Assembly: GCA_036506275.1 (NCBI GenBank)
Contig: DASXSB010000039.1
Location: 62,001 to 126,000, forward strand
Length of the DNA: 64,000 nucleotides
Source: DASXSB01 sp036506275
Lineage (GTDB): Bacteria > Methylomirabilota > Methylomirabilia > Rokubacteriales > CSP1-6
Direction: 5' to 3'
Shown here: piece by piece, positions 31,596 through 40,518 of the stretch
Position numbering within the stretch: position 1 is the first letter of the stretch
How the letters are laid out: each line of letters starts with the position of its first letter
Program-made: the position numbers and the translations under genes
Notes under the pieces: generated by a model
Database searches by the model: none
Told to the model about the DNA's origin: nothing
Seen by the model: the letters and a program-made list of their open reading frames with translations, nothing else

Positions 31596-32573
31596 ATGTC
31601 AGCGCAAGCGATCGAACCCCGGATGGAGCTCGAGCAGAACCTCCACATGTACCGCCAGATGGCGAAGATTCGCGCGTTCGAGGAGCAGGTGCACGAGCTG
31701 TACAAGAGCGCGAAGATGCCCGGGCTCGCCCACCTTTATATAGGGGAAGAGGCGGTGGCGGTCGGGGTCTGCGAGGCCCTGCGCCGGGACGACGTCATCA
31801 CGAGCACGCATCGCGGCCATGGTCACTGCCTGGCCAAGGGCGCCTCCGTGAACCGCATGTTCGCGGAGCTGCTCGGCAAGGAACCCGGGTACTGCCGCGG
31901 CAAGGGCGGATCGATGCACATCGCCGATCCCGAGACGGGCAACCTCGGCGCCAACGCCATCGTGGGCGGTTCCGCCGGCATCGCAACCGGCGCCGCCCTC
32001 TCCGCGAAGATGCGCGGCACCGACCAGGTCGCCGTGTGCTTCTTCGGCGACGGGGCTCTCGGCCAGGGCCTTCTCTACGAGACGATGAACATGGCGGCGC
32101 TGTGGGCGCTGCCCGTGATCTACGTGTGCGAGAACAATCTCTACGGCGAGTACACGCCCTGCGGCGACACCATCGCCGGCGAGATCCTCGCTCGCGCCAA
32201 GGCCTTCGGGATCCACGCCGAGAGCGTGGATGGCCAGGACGTGCAGGCCGTGAACGCGACCATGCGCCGCCTCGTCGAGCGCGCGCGCGGGGGCGAGGGT
32301 CCGGCCTTCCTCGAGTGCAAGACGTACCGCTACTTCGGCCACCACGTCGGCGACGTGAATCGCGAGTACCGGACACGCGAGGAAGAGCAGGTGTGGATGA
32401 CCACTCACGATCCGCTGAAGACGCTGGCGGAACGCCTGCAGGGGCTCGTCGACGAAGGCACCCTCGATCGGATTGTCATCGACGTGAAGACGGAGATCGA
32501 CAGCGGCGTGCAGTTCGCGCTGGCGGCGCCGTACCCGGAGCCGAGCGAGGTGGATCAGGACGTCTATTCCTGA
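31596..32573 (+). CDS. 2-oxoacid/acetoin dehydrogenase E1 component, alpha subunit
   Basis: A 325-residue thiamine-diphosphate enzyme subunit of the pyruvate/acetoin type. It has the TPP motif GDGALGQG followed 28 residues later by ENN, the phosphorylation-loop region FGHHVGDVNREYRT, and HGHCLAKG. It would decarboxylate a 2-oxoacid or acetoin together with a beta subunit, but no beta gene is adjacent. The likely partners, E1 beta (50703) and E2 (51689), are 18 kb away. It is a single-gene unit; the binding-protein transporter operon converges on it from the right. Confidence 0.93.
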   Translation: MSAQAIEPRMELEQNLHMYRQMAKIRAFEEQVHELYKSAKMPGLAHLYIGEEAVAVGVCEALRRDDVITSTHRGHGHCLAKGASVNRMFAELLGKEPGYCRGKGGSMHIADPETGNLGANAIVGGSAGIATGAALSAKMRGTDQVAVCFFGDGALGQGLLYETMNMAALWALPVIYVCENNLYGEYTPCGDTIAGEILARAKAFGIHAESVDGQDVQAVNATMRRLVERARGGEGPAFLECKTYRYFGHHVGDVNREYRTREEEQVWMTTHDPLKTLAERLQGLVDEGTLDRIVIDVKTEIDSGVQFALAAPYPEPSEVDQDVYS

Positions 32574-32579
32574 GCCCGG

Positions 32580-33404
32580 TCACCCCTTGACCGCGCCCGC
32601 CGCCAGGCCCTCCACCATCCAGCGGTGGATGAAGATGTAGAGCGCGACCACCGGCAGCGTGGTGATCACCGAGGCCGCCATGAGCTGGCCCCACGAGAAC
32701 ACGTCGCCGTAGATCAAGAGGTTCAGGCCCACCGGCACCGTGACCGTCGTCTCGTCCTGGATGAAGACGAGCGCGTACAGGAACTCGTTCCACGAGAGCG
32801 TGAAGGCGAAGATCGCCGACGCCACGATCCCCGGCGCCGCCAGCGGCAAGAGCACGCGGGTGAGCGCGGCCACGCGCCCGGCGCCGTCGACGAAGGCCGC
32901 TTCCTCCAGCTCGGTGGGAAGCGCCTTGAAGAACCCGATGAGCAACCAGGTGCAGAAGGGGACGGTGAAGGTCGGGTACGACAGGAAGAGCGCCGCGAGG
33001 CGATTCGTCGCCCCCAGCTCCGCGAGGACGCGATAGAGCGGAATGAACAGCAATGCGGGCGGCACCAGATAGAGGATCAGGATCAGGCTCGCCACCGACT
33101 CGCGGCCCGGGAAGCGCAGGCGCGCCACCGCGTAGCCGGCGAGGCTGGCGATGACGGTCGTGATGGCGGTGACGACCACGGCCGTGACGAGGCTGTTCTT
33201 GAGCCAGAGCGGGAAACGCGTGGACGTCAGCAGCGCGGTGTAGTTCTCCCACGTGAACGGGCGCGGGATGTAGATCGAGGTCGCGAACTGGATCTGCTCG
33301 TAGGTCTTGAACGACATGCTGGCGATCCACCAGAACGGCACCAGGGTGATGAGCACGAACCCCGCCAGCCCCAGGAGCGTGAACGTCTTCGCCGTCCGCG
33401 TCAC
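32580..33404 (-). CDS. sugar-type ABC permease (MalG-like)
   Basis: Inner-membrane permease of 274 residues, six spans, carbohydrate-uptake family 1. The EAA loop contacting the ATPase reads ELEEAAFVDGAGRVAALTRVLLPLAAPG. Start GTG 33404 overlaps the stop of the upstream permease. It is the last gene of a three-gene importer that lacks its own ATPase, which is common when a shared MsmX/MalK-type ATPase serves several importers. Confidence 0.92.
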   Translation of the reverse strand: MTRTAKTFTLLGLAGFVLITLVPFWWIASMSFKTYEQIQFATSIYIPRPFTWENYTALLTSTRFPLWLKNSLVTAVVVTAITTVIASLAGYAVARLRFPGRESVASLILILYLVPPALLFIPLYRVLAELGATNRLAALFLSYPTFTVPFCTWLLIGFFKALPTELEEAAFVDGAGRVAALTRVLLPLAAPGIVASAIFAFTLSWNEFLYALVFIQDETTVTVPVGLNLLIYGDVFSWGQLMAASVITTLPVVALYIFIHRWMVEGLAAGAVKG

Positions 33405-34294
33405 GGCGCCGCTCGCTCTCGCAGCAGGTAGCGGCTGACGAGGACGATGCCCACCACGAGAACGGGCACGAGGAAGATCGGGATGGTGACGCCGCGGCCC
33501 CAGCGGAGCTGATTGAAGGCGACCTCGTAGGAGTAGGTCGCGAACACCTGGGTGGCGGTGCCGGGGCCGCCGCGCGTCATCACGTAGATGATGTTGAAGT
33601 CGTTGATGGTCATCAGGAAGCTGAGCACGAGCGTGACCACGATCACGTGCTTCAGCCCGGGCAGGGTAACGTGCCAGAAGCGCTCGCGGGCGCCGGCGCC
33701 GTCGACGGACGCCGCGTCGTACAGCTCGCCCGGGATCGCCTGCATGGCCGCGAGGTAGGACACGCCGAAGAACGGAAAGCCGCGCCACCAGTTGGCGACG
33801 ATGACGGCCAGCATGGCGCCGGCGGGATCGGCCATGAACGCGATCGGCCGCCGCAGGAGCCCGAGATCGATGAGCACGCTGTTGAAGAAGCCCCGGCCGG
33901 GAAAGGCGTCGAACATCCACCGCCAGGTGAGGGCGATGATCACGGTGGAGGTGATCCAGGGCAGGAGGAAGAGGCCGCGGAAGAAGCTGCGCCAGCGCCA
34001 CACGCTGTTGAGCACGAGCGCCATCGCGAGACCGGTCACCACCTTGAGCGCGAGGGAGCCGGTGGTGAAGACGAGCGTGTTGCGGACCACCTCGTGGAAG
34101 GTGTCGTCGTGGAGTAGGTAGAGATAGTTGCGGAGGCCGACGAAGCGCTCGGGGTAGCCGACGTACTTGTCCGTCAGCGAGAGCCAGAGCGCCCGCGCGA
34201 ACGGGTAGGCGATGAGGCCGACGACGAGGACGAGGAGCGGCAGCAGAAAGAGAAATGCCGCGCCGGTGTCCCGGTGAGCGCGCGCGCGGATCAC
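33401..34294 (-). CDS. sugar-type ABC permease (MalF-like)
   Basis: A 297-residue permease with six spans, starting RARAHRDTGAAFLFLLPLLV. The EAA loop is GELYDAASVDGAGARERFWHVTLPGL. Start GTG 34294 overlaps the binding-protein stop (GTGA), so all three importer genes are translationally coupled. It forms the heterodimeric channel with the MalG-like protein at 32580. Confidence 0.92.
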   Translation of the reverse strand: MIRARAHRDTGAAFLFLLPLLVLVVGLIAYPFARALWLSLTDKYVGYPERFVGLRNYLYLLHDDTFHEVVRNTLVFTTGSLALKVVTGLAMALVLNSVWRWRSFFRGLFLLPWITSTVIIALTWRWMFDAFPGRGFFNSVLIDLGLLRRPIAFMADPAGAMLAVIVANWWRGFPFFGVSYLAAMQAIPGELYDAASVDGAGARERFWHVTLPGLKHVIVVTLVLSFLMTINDFNIIYVMTRGGPGTATQVFATYSYEVAFNQLRWGRGVTIPIFLVPVLVVGIVLVSRYLLRERAAP

Positions 34295-35655
34295 GCGCCC
34301 AGCGTGCCGTACACCTCCTTGATCTTCTTGTCCTCCCAGTCGATCGCCTGCTCGACCGACCACTTGTCGACGATGACCTTGGCGGGCGCATCGGTCAGCA
34401 CGTTCGTTGCCTGCACCTCGGCCGCCGCCGCCGTCACCGGCCCCGGCCAGCCCGTCGCCACGAACCACTCCGCCGCCCGCCCGAACGTTCGATAGTTCTC
34501 GTTCTTGTTGAAGTAGTCCTGAGCGGCCGCGCGCGCCTTGTCGAGGACGGGCGCGAACTGCCCGGAGGAGTCGCGCATCACGCTCAGCGTTTCCTCCGGC
34601 GACAGCAAGTGGGCGACGAGGCTCATGGCCGCATCGGGATCCTTGCTGTTCTTGAAGATCCCGAAGCTCATCGCGATCGCCCACATGCGCCGGCCGTCGG
34701 GACCGCCCGGATGCGGCAGGGCGAGGTGGTTGGCGAGCGCCTCTTCCTTGCGCTTGCGATCGGCGGCGTCGGTGGCCTTGGCCACTGCGTTCTCGAGGGC
34801 GAAGGTGATGCTCGGCCCGTTCGAGGTCTGCGCGATGTTCTTCGCGATGAAGTTCTCGTTGTTGCCGGAGCCCGTCCACGTCAGCGTGTCGGCGGGCTGG
34901 AGGCCTTCCTTGTAGATGTCGGTGGCCCAGCGCATCACCGTTTGCATGGCCGGTGTCTTGATCGACTTGTACTTGCCGTCCTTGCCGGCCCAGCCCACGC
35001 CGTGGGAATACATCAGGCTCTGCATCACGCCGTAGCCGTCGGCGGTGCGGTTCCAGCTCTGACCCATGCCATAGAAGTTGTCCTTGGGCCGGTTCAGGGC
35101 CTGTGCCGCCTGCTTCGCCTCCGCGAAGGTGGTGGGCAGCTTCACGCCGTTCTTCTCGAAGACGTCGCGCCACACGTACCAGAAGGCGGCGAGGATGTAC
35201 CAGGGCACCGCGTACATCTTGCCGTCGGCCATCGCGACGGGAGCGACGTTGGCGGACAGCTTGCCCACCTGGCCCTCGATCTGCCGCGCGAAGCTCGTCA
35301 GCTCGAGCAGCTGTCCCATGCCCGCGAAGCGCGCGGGCGCTCCCGTCTCGAGCTGGCCGACGTCGGGCGTGTTGCGGTTCTCGATGGCGGCCACGTACTT
35401 CGTCTGCATGTCCTCGAACGTGAAGTACTCCACGGTCACGGTGGCGCCGTGGCTCTGCGCCCACCGCTGCGCGCTCGCCTCGATGGCCTTGTTCGTCGGT
35501 TCCACGTAGGTCTTGAGGATCCAGAGGCGGAGGTGGGCGCCCTTCTTCACTTGCGGAAAGCCGAGCCCGGGGAGCGCGAGCACCGCCGACGCGCCGGCCG
35601 CGCCCGCCAGGAACTTCCGCCGGCTGACGTGCCGGCTGACGTGATGATCTGCCAT
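34291..35655 (-). CDS. extracellular solute-binding protein family 1, Tat-exported
   Basis: A 454-residue binding protein for the importer encoded after it. The N-terminus carries a twin-arginine motif SRRKFLAGAAGASAVLALPG, so it is exported folded. The fold shows VTVEYFTFEDMQTKYVAAIE, TPDVGQLETG, KMYAVPWYILAAFWYVW and the C-terminal helix ending KIKEVYGTLGA. GGAGGA precedes ATG 35655. The ligand is probably a sugar, polyol or sugar acid; the divergent cupin and zinc dehydrogenase genes may act on it (inference). Confidence 0.92.
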   Translation of the reverse strand: MADHHVSRHVSRRKFLAGAAGASAVLALPGLGFPQVKKGAHLRLWILKTYVEPTNKAIEASAQRWAQSHGATVTVEYFTFEDMQTKYVAAIENRNTPDVGQLETGAPARFAGMGQLLELTSFARQIEGQVGKLSANVAPVAMADGKMYAVPWYILAAFWYVWRDVFEKNGVKLPTTFAEAKQAAQALNRPKDNFYGMGQSWNRTADGYGVMQSLMYSHGVGWAGKDGKYKSIKTPAMQTVMRWATDIYKEGLQPADTLTWTGSGNNENFIAKNIAQTSNGPSITFALENAVAKATDAADRKRKEEALANHLALPHPGGPDGRRMWAIAMSFGIFKNSKDPDAAMSLVAHLLSPEETLSVMRDSSGQFAPVLDKARAAAQDYFNKNENYRTFGRAAEWFVATGWPGPVTAAAAEVQATNVLTDAPAKVIVDKWSVEQAIDWEDKKIKEVYGTLGA

Positions 35656-35825
35656 GGCTGGTCCTCCGTCGTCGTTGACGTGTGCCGCGCGCCCGCGATC
35701 CGAGTGGGCGCGAGTATGGGACGGGGGCAGAGGAGGTGTCAAGGCGACGGGGCGGTGATGGTGATAAGGTACCGGCGGCGCGCCGCCGCGCACGATCGTA
35801 CGCTCACCGAGGGAGGGCCGACGCC

Positions 35826-36182
35826 GTGAGAATCCACAACCTCTACGTCGACGACAAGGGCGAAACGCACTTCCGGGACATCCAGGTCGACTTCAGCGAG
35901 AGCGGGCGCGCCGGGCGCACGTCGAAGCGGCTGCCCGCGACCGGCATCATCTTCCGCCAGGTCCCACCCGAATACGATCTCGACTGGCACCCGGCGCCGC
36001 GGCGACAGTACATCATCAACCTCGACGCCGGCGTGCAGATCACCGCCAGCGACGGCGAAGCGCGCAAGATCGGCGCCGGCGAGGTCATCCTCGTCGAGGA
36101 CACCACCGGCAAGGGCCATCTCTCGAAGGCGCTCGACGGGCGCCTCCGGCACTGCATCTTCGTCACCCTCGACGACAGATGA
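35826..36182 (+). CDS. cupin-fold protein
   Basis: A 118-residue single-domain cupin: DWHPAPRRQYIINLDAGVQIT (first motif) and GAGEVILVEDTTGKGHLSKA (second motif, with Gly and His). The Glu of the classic first motif is replaced, so metal binding is uncertain. Small cupins of this type accompany sugar-acid and aromatic pathways. Start GTG 35826; its stop overlaps the zinc dehydrogenase start (ATGA). Confidence 0.82.
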   Translation: MRIHNLYVDDKGETHFRDIQVDFSESGRAGRTSKRLPATGIIFRQVPPEYDLDWHPAPRRQYIINLDAGVQITASDGEARKIGAGEVILVEDTTGKGHLSKALDGRLRHCIFVTLDDR

Positions 36183-37177
36183 AGGTCGCGACCTGGCGCG
36201 GCGGTCCCCGCTTCACGATCGACGACGCGCCCGAGCCCACCGCGGGGCCCGGACAGGTCGTGGTCGAGGTGCAGGCGGCCGGGATTTGCGGCACCGACAT
36301 TCACGCCACGCAGGGACTGTTCCCGTGGTCGCCGCCGCTCGTGCTCGGCCACGAGTACACGGGCGTCGTGCGCGCCGTCGGCCGCGGCGTCTCGAAGCGG
36401 CTCGTGGGCCGCGCGGTGGCATGCGAGCCGTCGTACGGCTGCGGAGAGTGCGCGGAGTGTGACGCCGGACACGTCAGCCAGTGCCGGCGCCTCACCCGCG
36501 TGGGCGGTTTCGCGGAACGGGTGGCGTTGCCGGCGACCAACGTCCATCCGCTGCCGCGCGGTCTCGACGTCGTCACCGCGGCCCTCACGGAGCCGGCCGC
36601 CTGCTGTCTTGCCGGCTTGGAGCGCTTTCCCGCCGAGCGCGGCGCCACCGCCCTTGTCATCGGCGGCGGCATCATGGGGCTGCTCACGATGGTGCTCGCG
36701 CGCCGGCGGGGCGCGAAGCGCCTGATCCTCTCCGATCCGCTGGAGGAGCGCCGCGCCATCGCCAAGAAGCTCGGCGCCAACGTCGTGATCGATCCCGCCA
36801 AGGAGAACGTGCGGGAGCGCGTGATGGCGCTCACGGACGGCGCCGGTGCCGATCTCGTGTGCGAGGCCGTCGGCAAGCCGGAGCTGGTGACGGAGGCGAT
36901 CGGGCTCGTGAAGACGGGCGGGGTGCTGCAGCTCGTGGGCGTGAGCCCGAAGGGCAGCGAGATGCCGCTGCCGCTCTGGGACGTGCACTATCGCGAGATC
37001 AGGATCGGCGGCGCCTTCGGCCGCGGCACCGCCTTCCGCCGCGCGCTCGCGCTCATGCCCCGGCTCGGCGTGGGCCGGCTCATCACCGCCCGTTTTCCAC
37101 TCGCGCGGACCGCGGAGGCGTTCGCGCACGCGGCGGCCGGGCGCGGCGCCAAGACCGTCATCACGCCGAATCAGTAG
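36179..37177 (+). CDS. zinc-dependent alcohol/polyol dehydrogenase (MDR family)
   Basis: A 332-residue medium-chain dehydrogenase. The catalytic zinc ligands Cys37 (GICGTDIH) and His58-Glu59 (GHEY) are present, as is the structural zinc lobe Cys88, 91, 94 and 102 with correct spacing. The Rossmann motif GGGIMGLLTMVLAR ends with an acidic residue after strand 2 (LSDPLEE), favouring NAD+. Sorbitol/threonine/galactitol dehydrogenase-like. Overlap with the cupin gene and a divergent sugar-type importer suggest polyol or sugar-acid catabolism. Confidence 0.93.
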   Translation: MKVATWRGGPRFTIDDAPEPTAGPGQVVVEVQAAGICGTDIHATQGLFPWSPPLVLGHEYTGVVRAVGRGVSKRLVGRAVACEPSYGCGECAECDAGHVSQCRRLTRVGGFAERVALPATNVHPLPRGLDVVTAALTEPAACCLAGLERFPAERGATALVIGGGIMGLLTMVLARRRGAKRLILSDPLEERRAIAKKLGANVVIDPAKENVRERVMALTDGAGADLVCEAVGKPELVTEAIGLVKTGGVLQLVGVSPKGSEMPLPLWDVHYREIRIGGAFGRGTAFRRALALMPRLGVGRLITARFPLARTAEAFAHAAAGRGAKTVITPNQ

Positions 37178-37461
37178 GAGCCGCCCGCCGCGGCCGCCCG
37201 GGAGCTATTTTCGACAGCACCCGCTCCCTCGCACCCCCACGGTAAAGAAATCCGCAGGCGTGTCGCGCGTGGGGTCGGCATGCTCATTGCGATTCGCTCG
37301 AAAGCACGATGTCCGCCCACCACGGCGCTTCCGCTGGCCGCCGCGGCTTTGGTGGCGCGGCGGTGGACCGTCCACGACAGCCGGATTGACGTCACGGCGG
37401 CCGATCATCCCAATCTCATGCCGGGCGTGGAGAAGGATGGAGGGGGATCCTGAGAGGATCG

Positions 37462-38364
37462 ATGGACGACTTCGAAACGGCGGAAGTGGAGACGGGTGAG
37501 ACCCGGATTTTTCTGCGCCGGACTGGGGCGGGGTCGCCGGTTCTCCTCCTGCACGGGTTTCCGCAGACGCATCTGATGTGGCGCAGCGTGGCGCCTCTGC
37601 TCGCCCGTACGTTCACGGTCGTCTGCCCGGACCTTCGCGGCTACGGACGCAGCGGTTGTCCGGCCTCCACCCCGAACCACGCGCCGTACGCGAAGCGGGC
37701 GATGGCGAAGGACATGGTCGTCGTCATGAAGCGGCTCGGGTTTCAGCGCTTCGCGGTCGCAGGGCATGATCGTGGCGGTCGGGTCGCCTATCGCATGGCC
37801 CTCGATCATCCCGATCGTGTCGACCGGCTTGCCGTCCTCGACGTCCTCCCCACGGAGACCGCCTGGGACCGAGCTGATGCGAGATTCGCGCTCGGCTACT
37901 GGCCGTGGTCCTTGCTCGCTCAACCGGAACCGTTGCCGGAGCGCATCCTCGCCGCCGCCCCCGACGCCGTCGTCGACAATGCCCTTGACGGATGGGGCTC
38001 GCCGTCCGCTGTCTTTCCTTCCGAAGTGCGTGCCGCCTACGTCCAGGCCCTTCGGGATCCCGCGCACGCACACGCGATCTGCGAGGAGTATCGAGCCGCG
38101 GCCACTCTCGATCGCGAGCACGACAAGGTGGACCGCACCGGTGGACGGCGCATCGCCTGCCCGCTCCTCGCGCTCTGGAGCGCGAAAGGACCGCTCGATA
38201 GCTGGTATGCGGAGGCGGGCGGACCGATCGCGCTGTGGCGGACGTGGAGCGATGGCGTCGAAGGTCATTCGCTCGAGGCCGGTCACTTCTTCCCCGAGGA
38301 AGCGCCCGCGCAGACGGCCGAAGCCCTGCATCGCTTCTTCGCCGTCCGCCTGCCGCCGGCGTGA
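37462..38364 (+). CDS. fluoroacetate-dehalogenase-like alpha/beta hydrolase
   Basis: A 300-residue hydrolase with close similarity to haloacetate dehalogenases. The nucleophile elbow GHDRGGRVAYRMALDHPD carries Asp103, with Arg104 and Arg107 in the positions that bind the substrate carboxylate. HGFPQTHLMW and DLRGYGRS are typical, and GHFFPEE provides the catalytic His. The halide-binding segment reads YWPWSLLAQPEPLPE where fluoroacetate dehalogenases have His-Trp before the same context; Pro replaces that His. It may thus prefer chloroacetate or be a general 2-haloacid or ester hydrolase. The preceding 284 bases (37178-37461) hold no gene I can support. Confidence 0.87.
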   Translation: MDDFETAEVETGETRIFLRRTGAGSPVLLLHGFPQTHLMWRSVAPLLARTFTVVCPDLRGYGRSGCPASTPNHAPYAKRAMAKDMVVVMKRLGFQRFAVAGHDRGGRVAYRMALDHPDRVDRLAVLDVLPTETAWDRADARFALGYWPWSLLAQPEPLPERILAAAPDAVVDNALDGWGSPSAVFPSEVRAAYVQALRDPAHAHAICEEYRAAATLDREHDKVDRTGGRRIACPLLALWSAKGPLDSWYAEAGGPIALWRTWSDGVEGHSLEAGHFFPEEAPAQTAEALHRFFAVRLPPA

Positions 38365-38436
38365 ATCACCGGGGGAATGTGGTGTAATGCCACGCCGGGA
38401 GCGACCTGAGGGGCGCCCACACGCCGGGAGGACATC

Positions 38437-39438
38437 ATGAGACTGACGCCGACGGTTGCGGGTCTTGGCTTCCTCGTCGCCATCCTGGCCGTCGTGCCGG
38501 TTTCGTTCGCGGGCCCGCCCGGTCGCGTCGTGCGCGTCGGGCTCCTCTATCCGATCGTTCCCAACTTCGATCCGGCCACGAATCCCTTCGATCGGGAGCT
38601 CGTGGAGGGACTGCGCGAGCTCGGCTATGTCCCCGGGCGCGACGTCGTCTTCGAGTTCAGGAGCGCGGCCGAAGGTGGTCCCACGCGCCTGCCGTCGCTG
38701 GCGGCGGAGCTGGTGGCGTCGCGGGTGGAGATGCTGGTGGCGCCGGGCACGATCGCCGCCCTGGAAGCGGCCAAAGTAACGAAGACGGTTCCGGTCGTGA
38801 TGGTGGGGACATCGGATCCCGTCGAGACCGGTCTCGTGGCGAGCCTGGCCCATCCGGGCGGCAACGTCACCGGGCTCGCCATCAACGGGGTCGAAATGGC
38901 GGCCAAACGCGTCCAGCTCCTCAAGGAGGCGGTGCCGAAGTGTTCGCGCGTGGCCGTGCTGTGGAATACGACCGTCAAATCGATGATGCTGGGATTTCAG
39001 ATGATCGAGCAGGCGGCGCCCACGCTAGGCGTCGTCATTCAGTCCGTACGAGTGGCGGGGTCCAGTGACTTCGACCAAGCCTTCGAGGCCCTCGAGCGCG
39101 CCCGTCCCGACGGTCTCATCGTGCTCTACGGTCCCTTGCGGGGCGACGATCTTCCGCGCATCGTCGAATTCGTTGCCCGACATCGGATCCCGACCGTCTT
39201 CGAGCCCGGCCAGGGCGTGCGCGGCGGGGGCTTGATGGAGTTTGGTCCGAGTCAGGCCCGCATGGCGCGCCGGGCGGCGGCGTACATCGACAAGATCGCG
39301 AATGGCGCTCAGCCCGGCACGTTGCCGGTGGAGGAGCCGTCCGTGTTCCAGCTGATCATCAATCTCAAGGCGGCGAAGGCGATCGGTATCACGCTCCCGC
39401 CGTCGATCCTGCTCCGGGCCGACCGCGTGATCGAATAA
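38437..39438 (+). CDS. ABC substrate-binding protein (ABC_sub_bind/TrpX type)
   Basis: A 333-residue periplasmic protein with signal LGFLVAILAVVPVSFAGPP. Family pattern: VVRVGLLYPIV, ELVEGLRELGYVPGRDVVFEFR, VETGLVASLAHPGGNVTGLA and FELIINLKAAKAIGITLPPSILLRADRVIE-like end (here FQLIINLK). Such proteins bind amino acids or other small ligands, but very large numbers of orphan copies occur in soil bacteria. No permease is adjacent. It follows the dehalogenase-like gene by 72 bases. Confidence 0.92.
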   Translation: MRLTPTVAGLGFLVAILAVVPVSFAGPPGRVVRVGLLYPIVPNFDPATNPFDRELVEGLRELGYVPGRDVVFEFRSAAEGGPTRLPSLAAELVASRVEMLVAPGTIAALEAAKVTKTVPVVMVGTSDPVETGLVASLAHPGGNVTGLAINGVEMAAKRVQLLKEAVPKCSRVAVLWNTTVKSMMLGFQMIEQAAPTLGVVIQSVRVAGSSDFDQAFEALERARPDGLIVLYGPLRGDDLPRIVEFVARHRIPTVFEPGQGVRGGGLMEFGPSQARMARRAAAYIDKIANGAQPGTLPVEEPSVFQLIINLKAAKAIGITLPPSILLRADRVIE

Positions 39439-39441
39439 GGC

Positions 39442-40164
39442 TCACCGCGATCCTCGATCGAGTCGACCTTCCCCCGGAGGCACGGGTCGACCGATGGAGG
39501 CCGCCCGCTGTTTCATGCCGAGAAGAGACAACAGGAGCCCGCCCGCACAGGCGAGCTCGACGGCCATCGAGAAAAGGGGGAGCAGCGCTTCGCGACTCGA
39601 TCGTGCGTCGAGCAGGCGCAGCGACGTGAGAACGCCGTCGCTGATGACCGACGCCATCAGTGCGCCCGCTGCCACCGAGCACAGCAGACGAAATCGACGA
39701 AGCTGCCCACGGTATTCCGGCGTGAAGGCGGCGGGAATATCGCGGCGGCCCATGTATACCCAGGCGGAAATCCCGACGAGGACGGAGAGCCAGAACGCAT
39801 ACCGGTCGATGGAGGCGACCATGGCGCCGAGCGTCTCCATGGTGGACACGGCCGGCCACCGTGTCATGGCGTACCAGGTGAGACGACCTTGCATGGCGAC
39901 GAAGACGGCGGTGATCAGCGCGAGGGCGATGACGCTCACGCTTCGCGCCTGCTTCCCGAGCGACACGACCGCGAACTGGGCGGCGATGACGCGAGGGTCG
40001 CCGAAGCTGGCGACGGCGCGGCGCTCCGCTTCCCGGCCGTCGCTCGTCGCATCGGCGGCGACGGCTTCCCACAGATGATCCTCGACCTCCCGCCGCACAC
40101 AGCGCGACAGCGATGGATCGAACGCGAGCTCGCGCGCAAGCCGCTCTACGTACTCTGCAATCAC
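39442..40164 (-). CDS. membrane protein with permease-prefix-like N-terminus
   Basis: A 240-residue protein. The N-terminal 70 residues (VERLARELAFDPSLSRCVRR, ERRAVASFGDPRVIAAQF) match the helical prefix found before some ABC permeases and in PadR-linked membrane proteins; four or five spans follow. The start overlaps the PadR stop by 4 bases. PadR plus such a membrane protein is a recurrent pair; its role is unknown. Confidence 0.75.
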   Translation of the reverse strand: MIAEYVERLARELAFDPSLSRCVRREVEDHLWEAVAADATSDGREAERRAVASFGDPRVIAAQFAVVSLGKQARSVSVIALALITAVFVAMQGRLTWYAMTRWPAVSTMETLGAMVASIDRYAFWLSVLVGISAWVYMGRRDIPAAFTPEYRGQLRRFRLLCSVAAGALMASVISDGVLTSLRLLDARSSREALLPLFSMAVELACAGGLLLSLLGMKQRAASIGRPVPPGEGRLDRGSR

Positions 40165-40505
40165 GCCGGATTCTTGGATAGCCCACGTCCTCCGAGAAGA
40201 CGACCGATAGCTCCAGAAAATTGCTCCCAGCCCGCACGGTGGTCCGCGAGTGCGCGCTCGCCGCGTCTGGTCAGCGCATAGACGCGCCGCCGTCTTCCGG
40301 AATCGGTGGTCACCCAGCGGCTGGCGAGGAGACCTGCCTGCTCGAGGCGGTGCAGCACCGGGTAGATCGTCCCTTCCGGGAGGTCGAAGGCACCGGCGCT
40401 CCTGCGTCTGATCTCCTCGATGACGGCGTAGCCATGGGCGGGGCGGTCGGAGAGGGCCGCGAGCACGATCATGTCGAGATGCCCCTTGAGGATTTCCCCT
40501 TCCAT
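40161..40505 (-). CDS. PadR-family transcriptional repressor
   Basis: A 114-residue winged-helix regulator: LKGHLDMIVLAALSDRPAHG, YAVIEEIRRRS, DLPEGTIYPVLHRLEQAGLL, RRRRVYALTRRGERAL. It is PadR subfamily 2 by length, with a short C-terminal dimerisation helix. Start ATG 40505. It sits in the middle of a three-gene operon whose promoter carries an inverted repeat suited to autorepression (41039-41079). Confidence 0.93.
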   Translation of the reverse strand: MEGEILKGHLDMIVLAALSDRPAHGYAVIEEIRRRSAGAFDLPEGTIYPVLHRLEQAGLLASRWVTTDSGRRRRVYALTRRGERALADHRAGWEQFSGAIGRLLGGRGLSKNPA

Positions 40506-40518
40506 GGAAGCGCCGTTG

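Noticed and set aside
37280..37453. 57-codon plus-strand frame starting MLIAIRSKARCPP in the gap before the dehalogenase-like gene
   Set aside because: No ribosome site, no family and lower coding quality; possibly a gene remnant (the end TVHDSRIDVTAADHPNLMPG looks protein-like) but not supportable.
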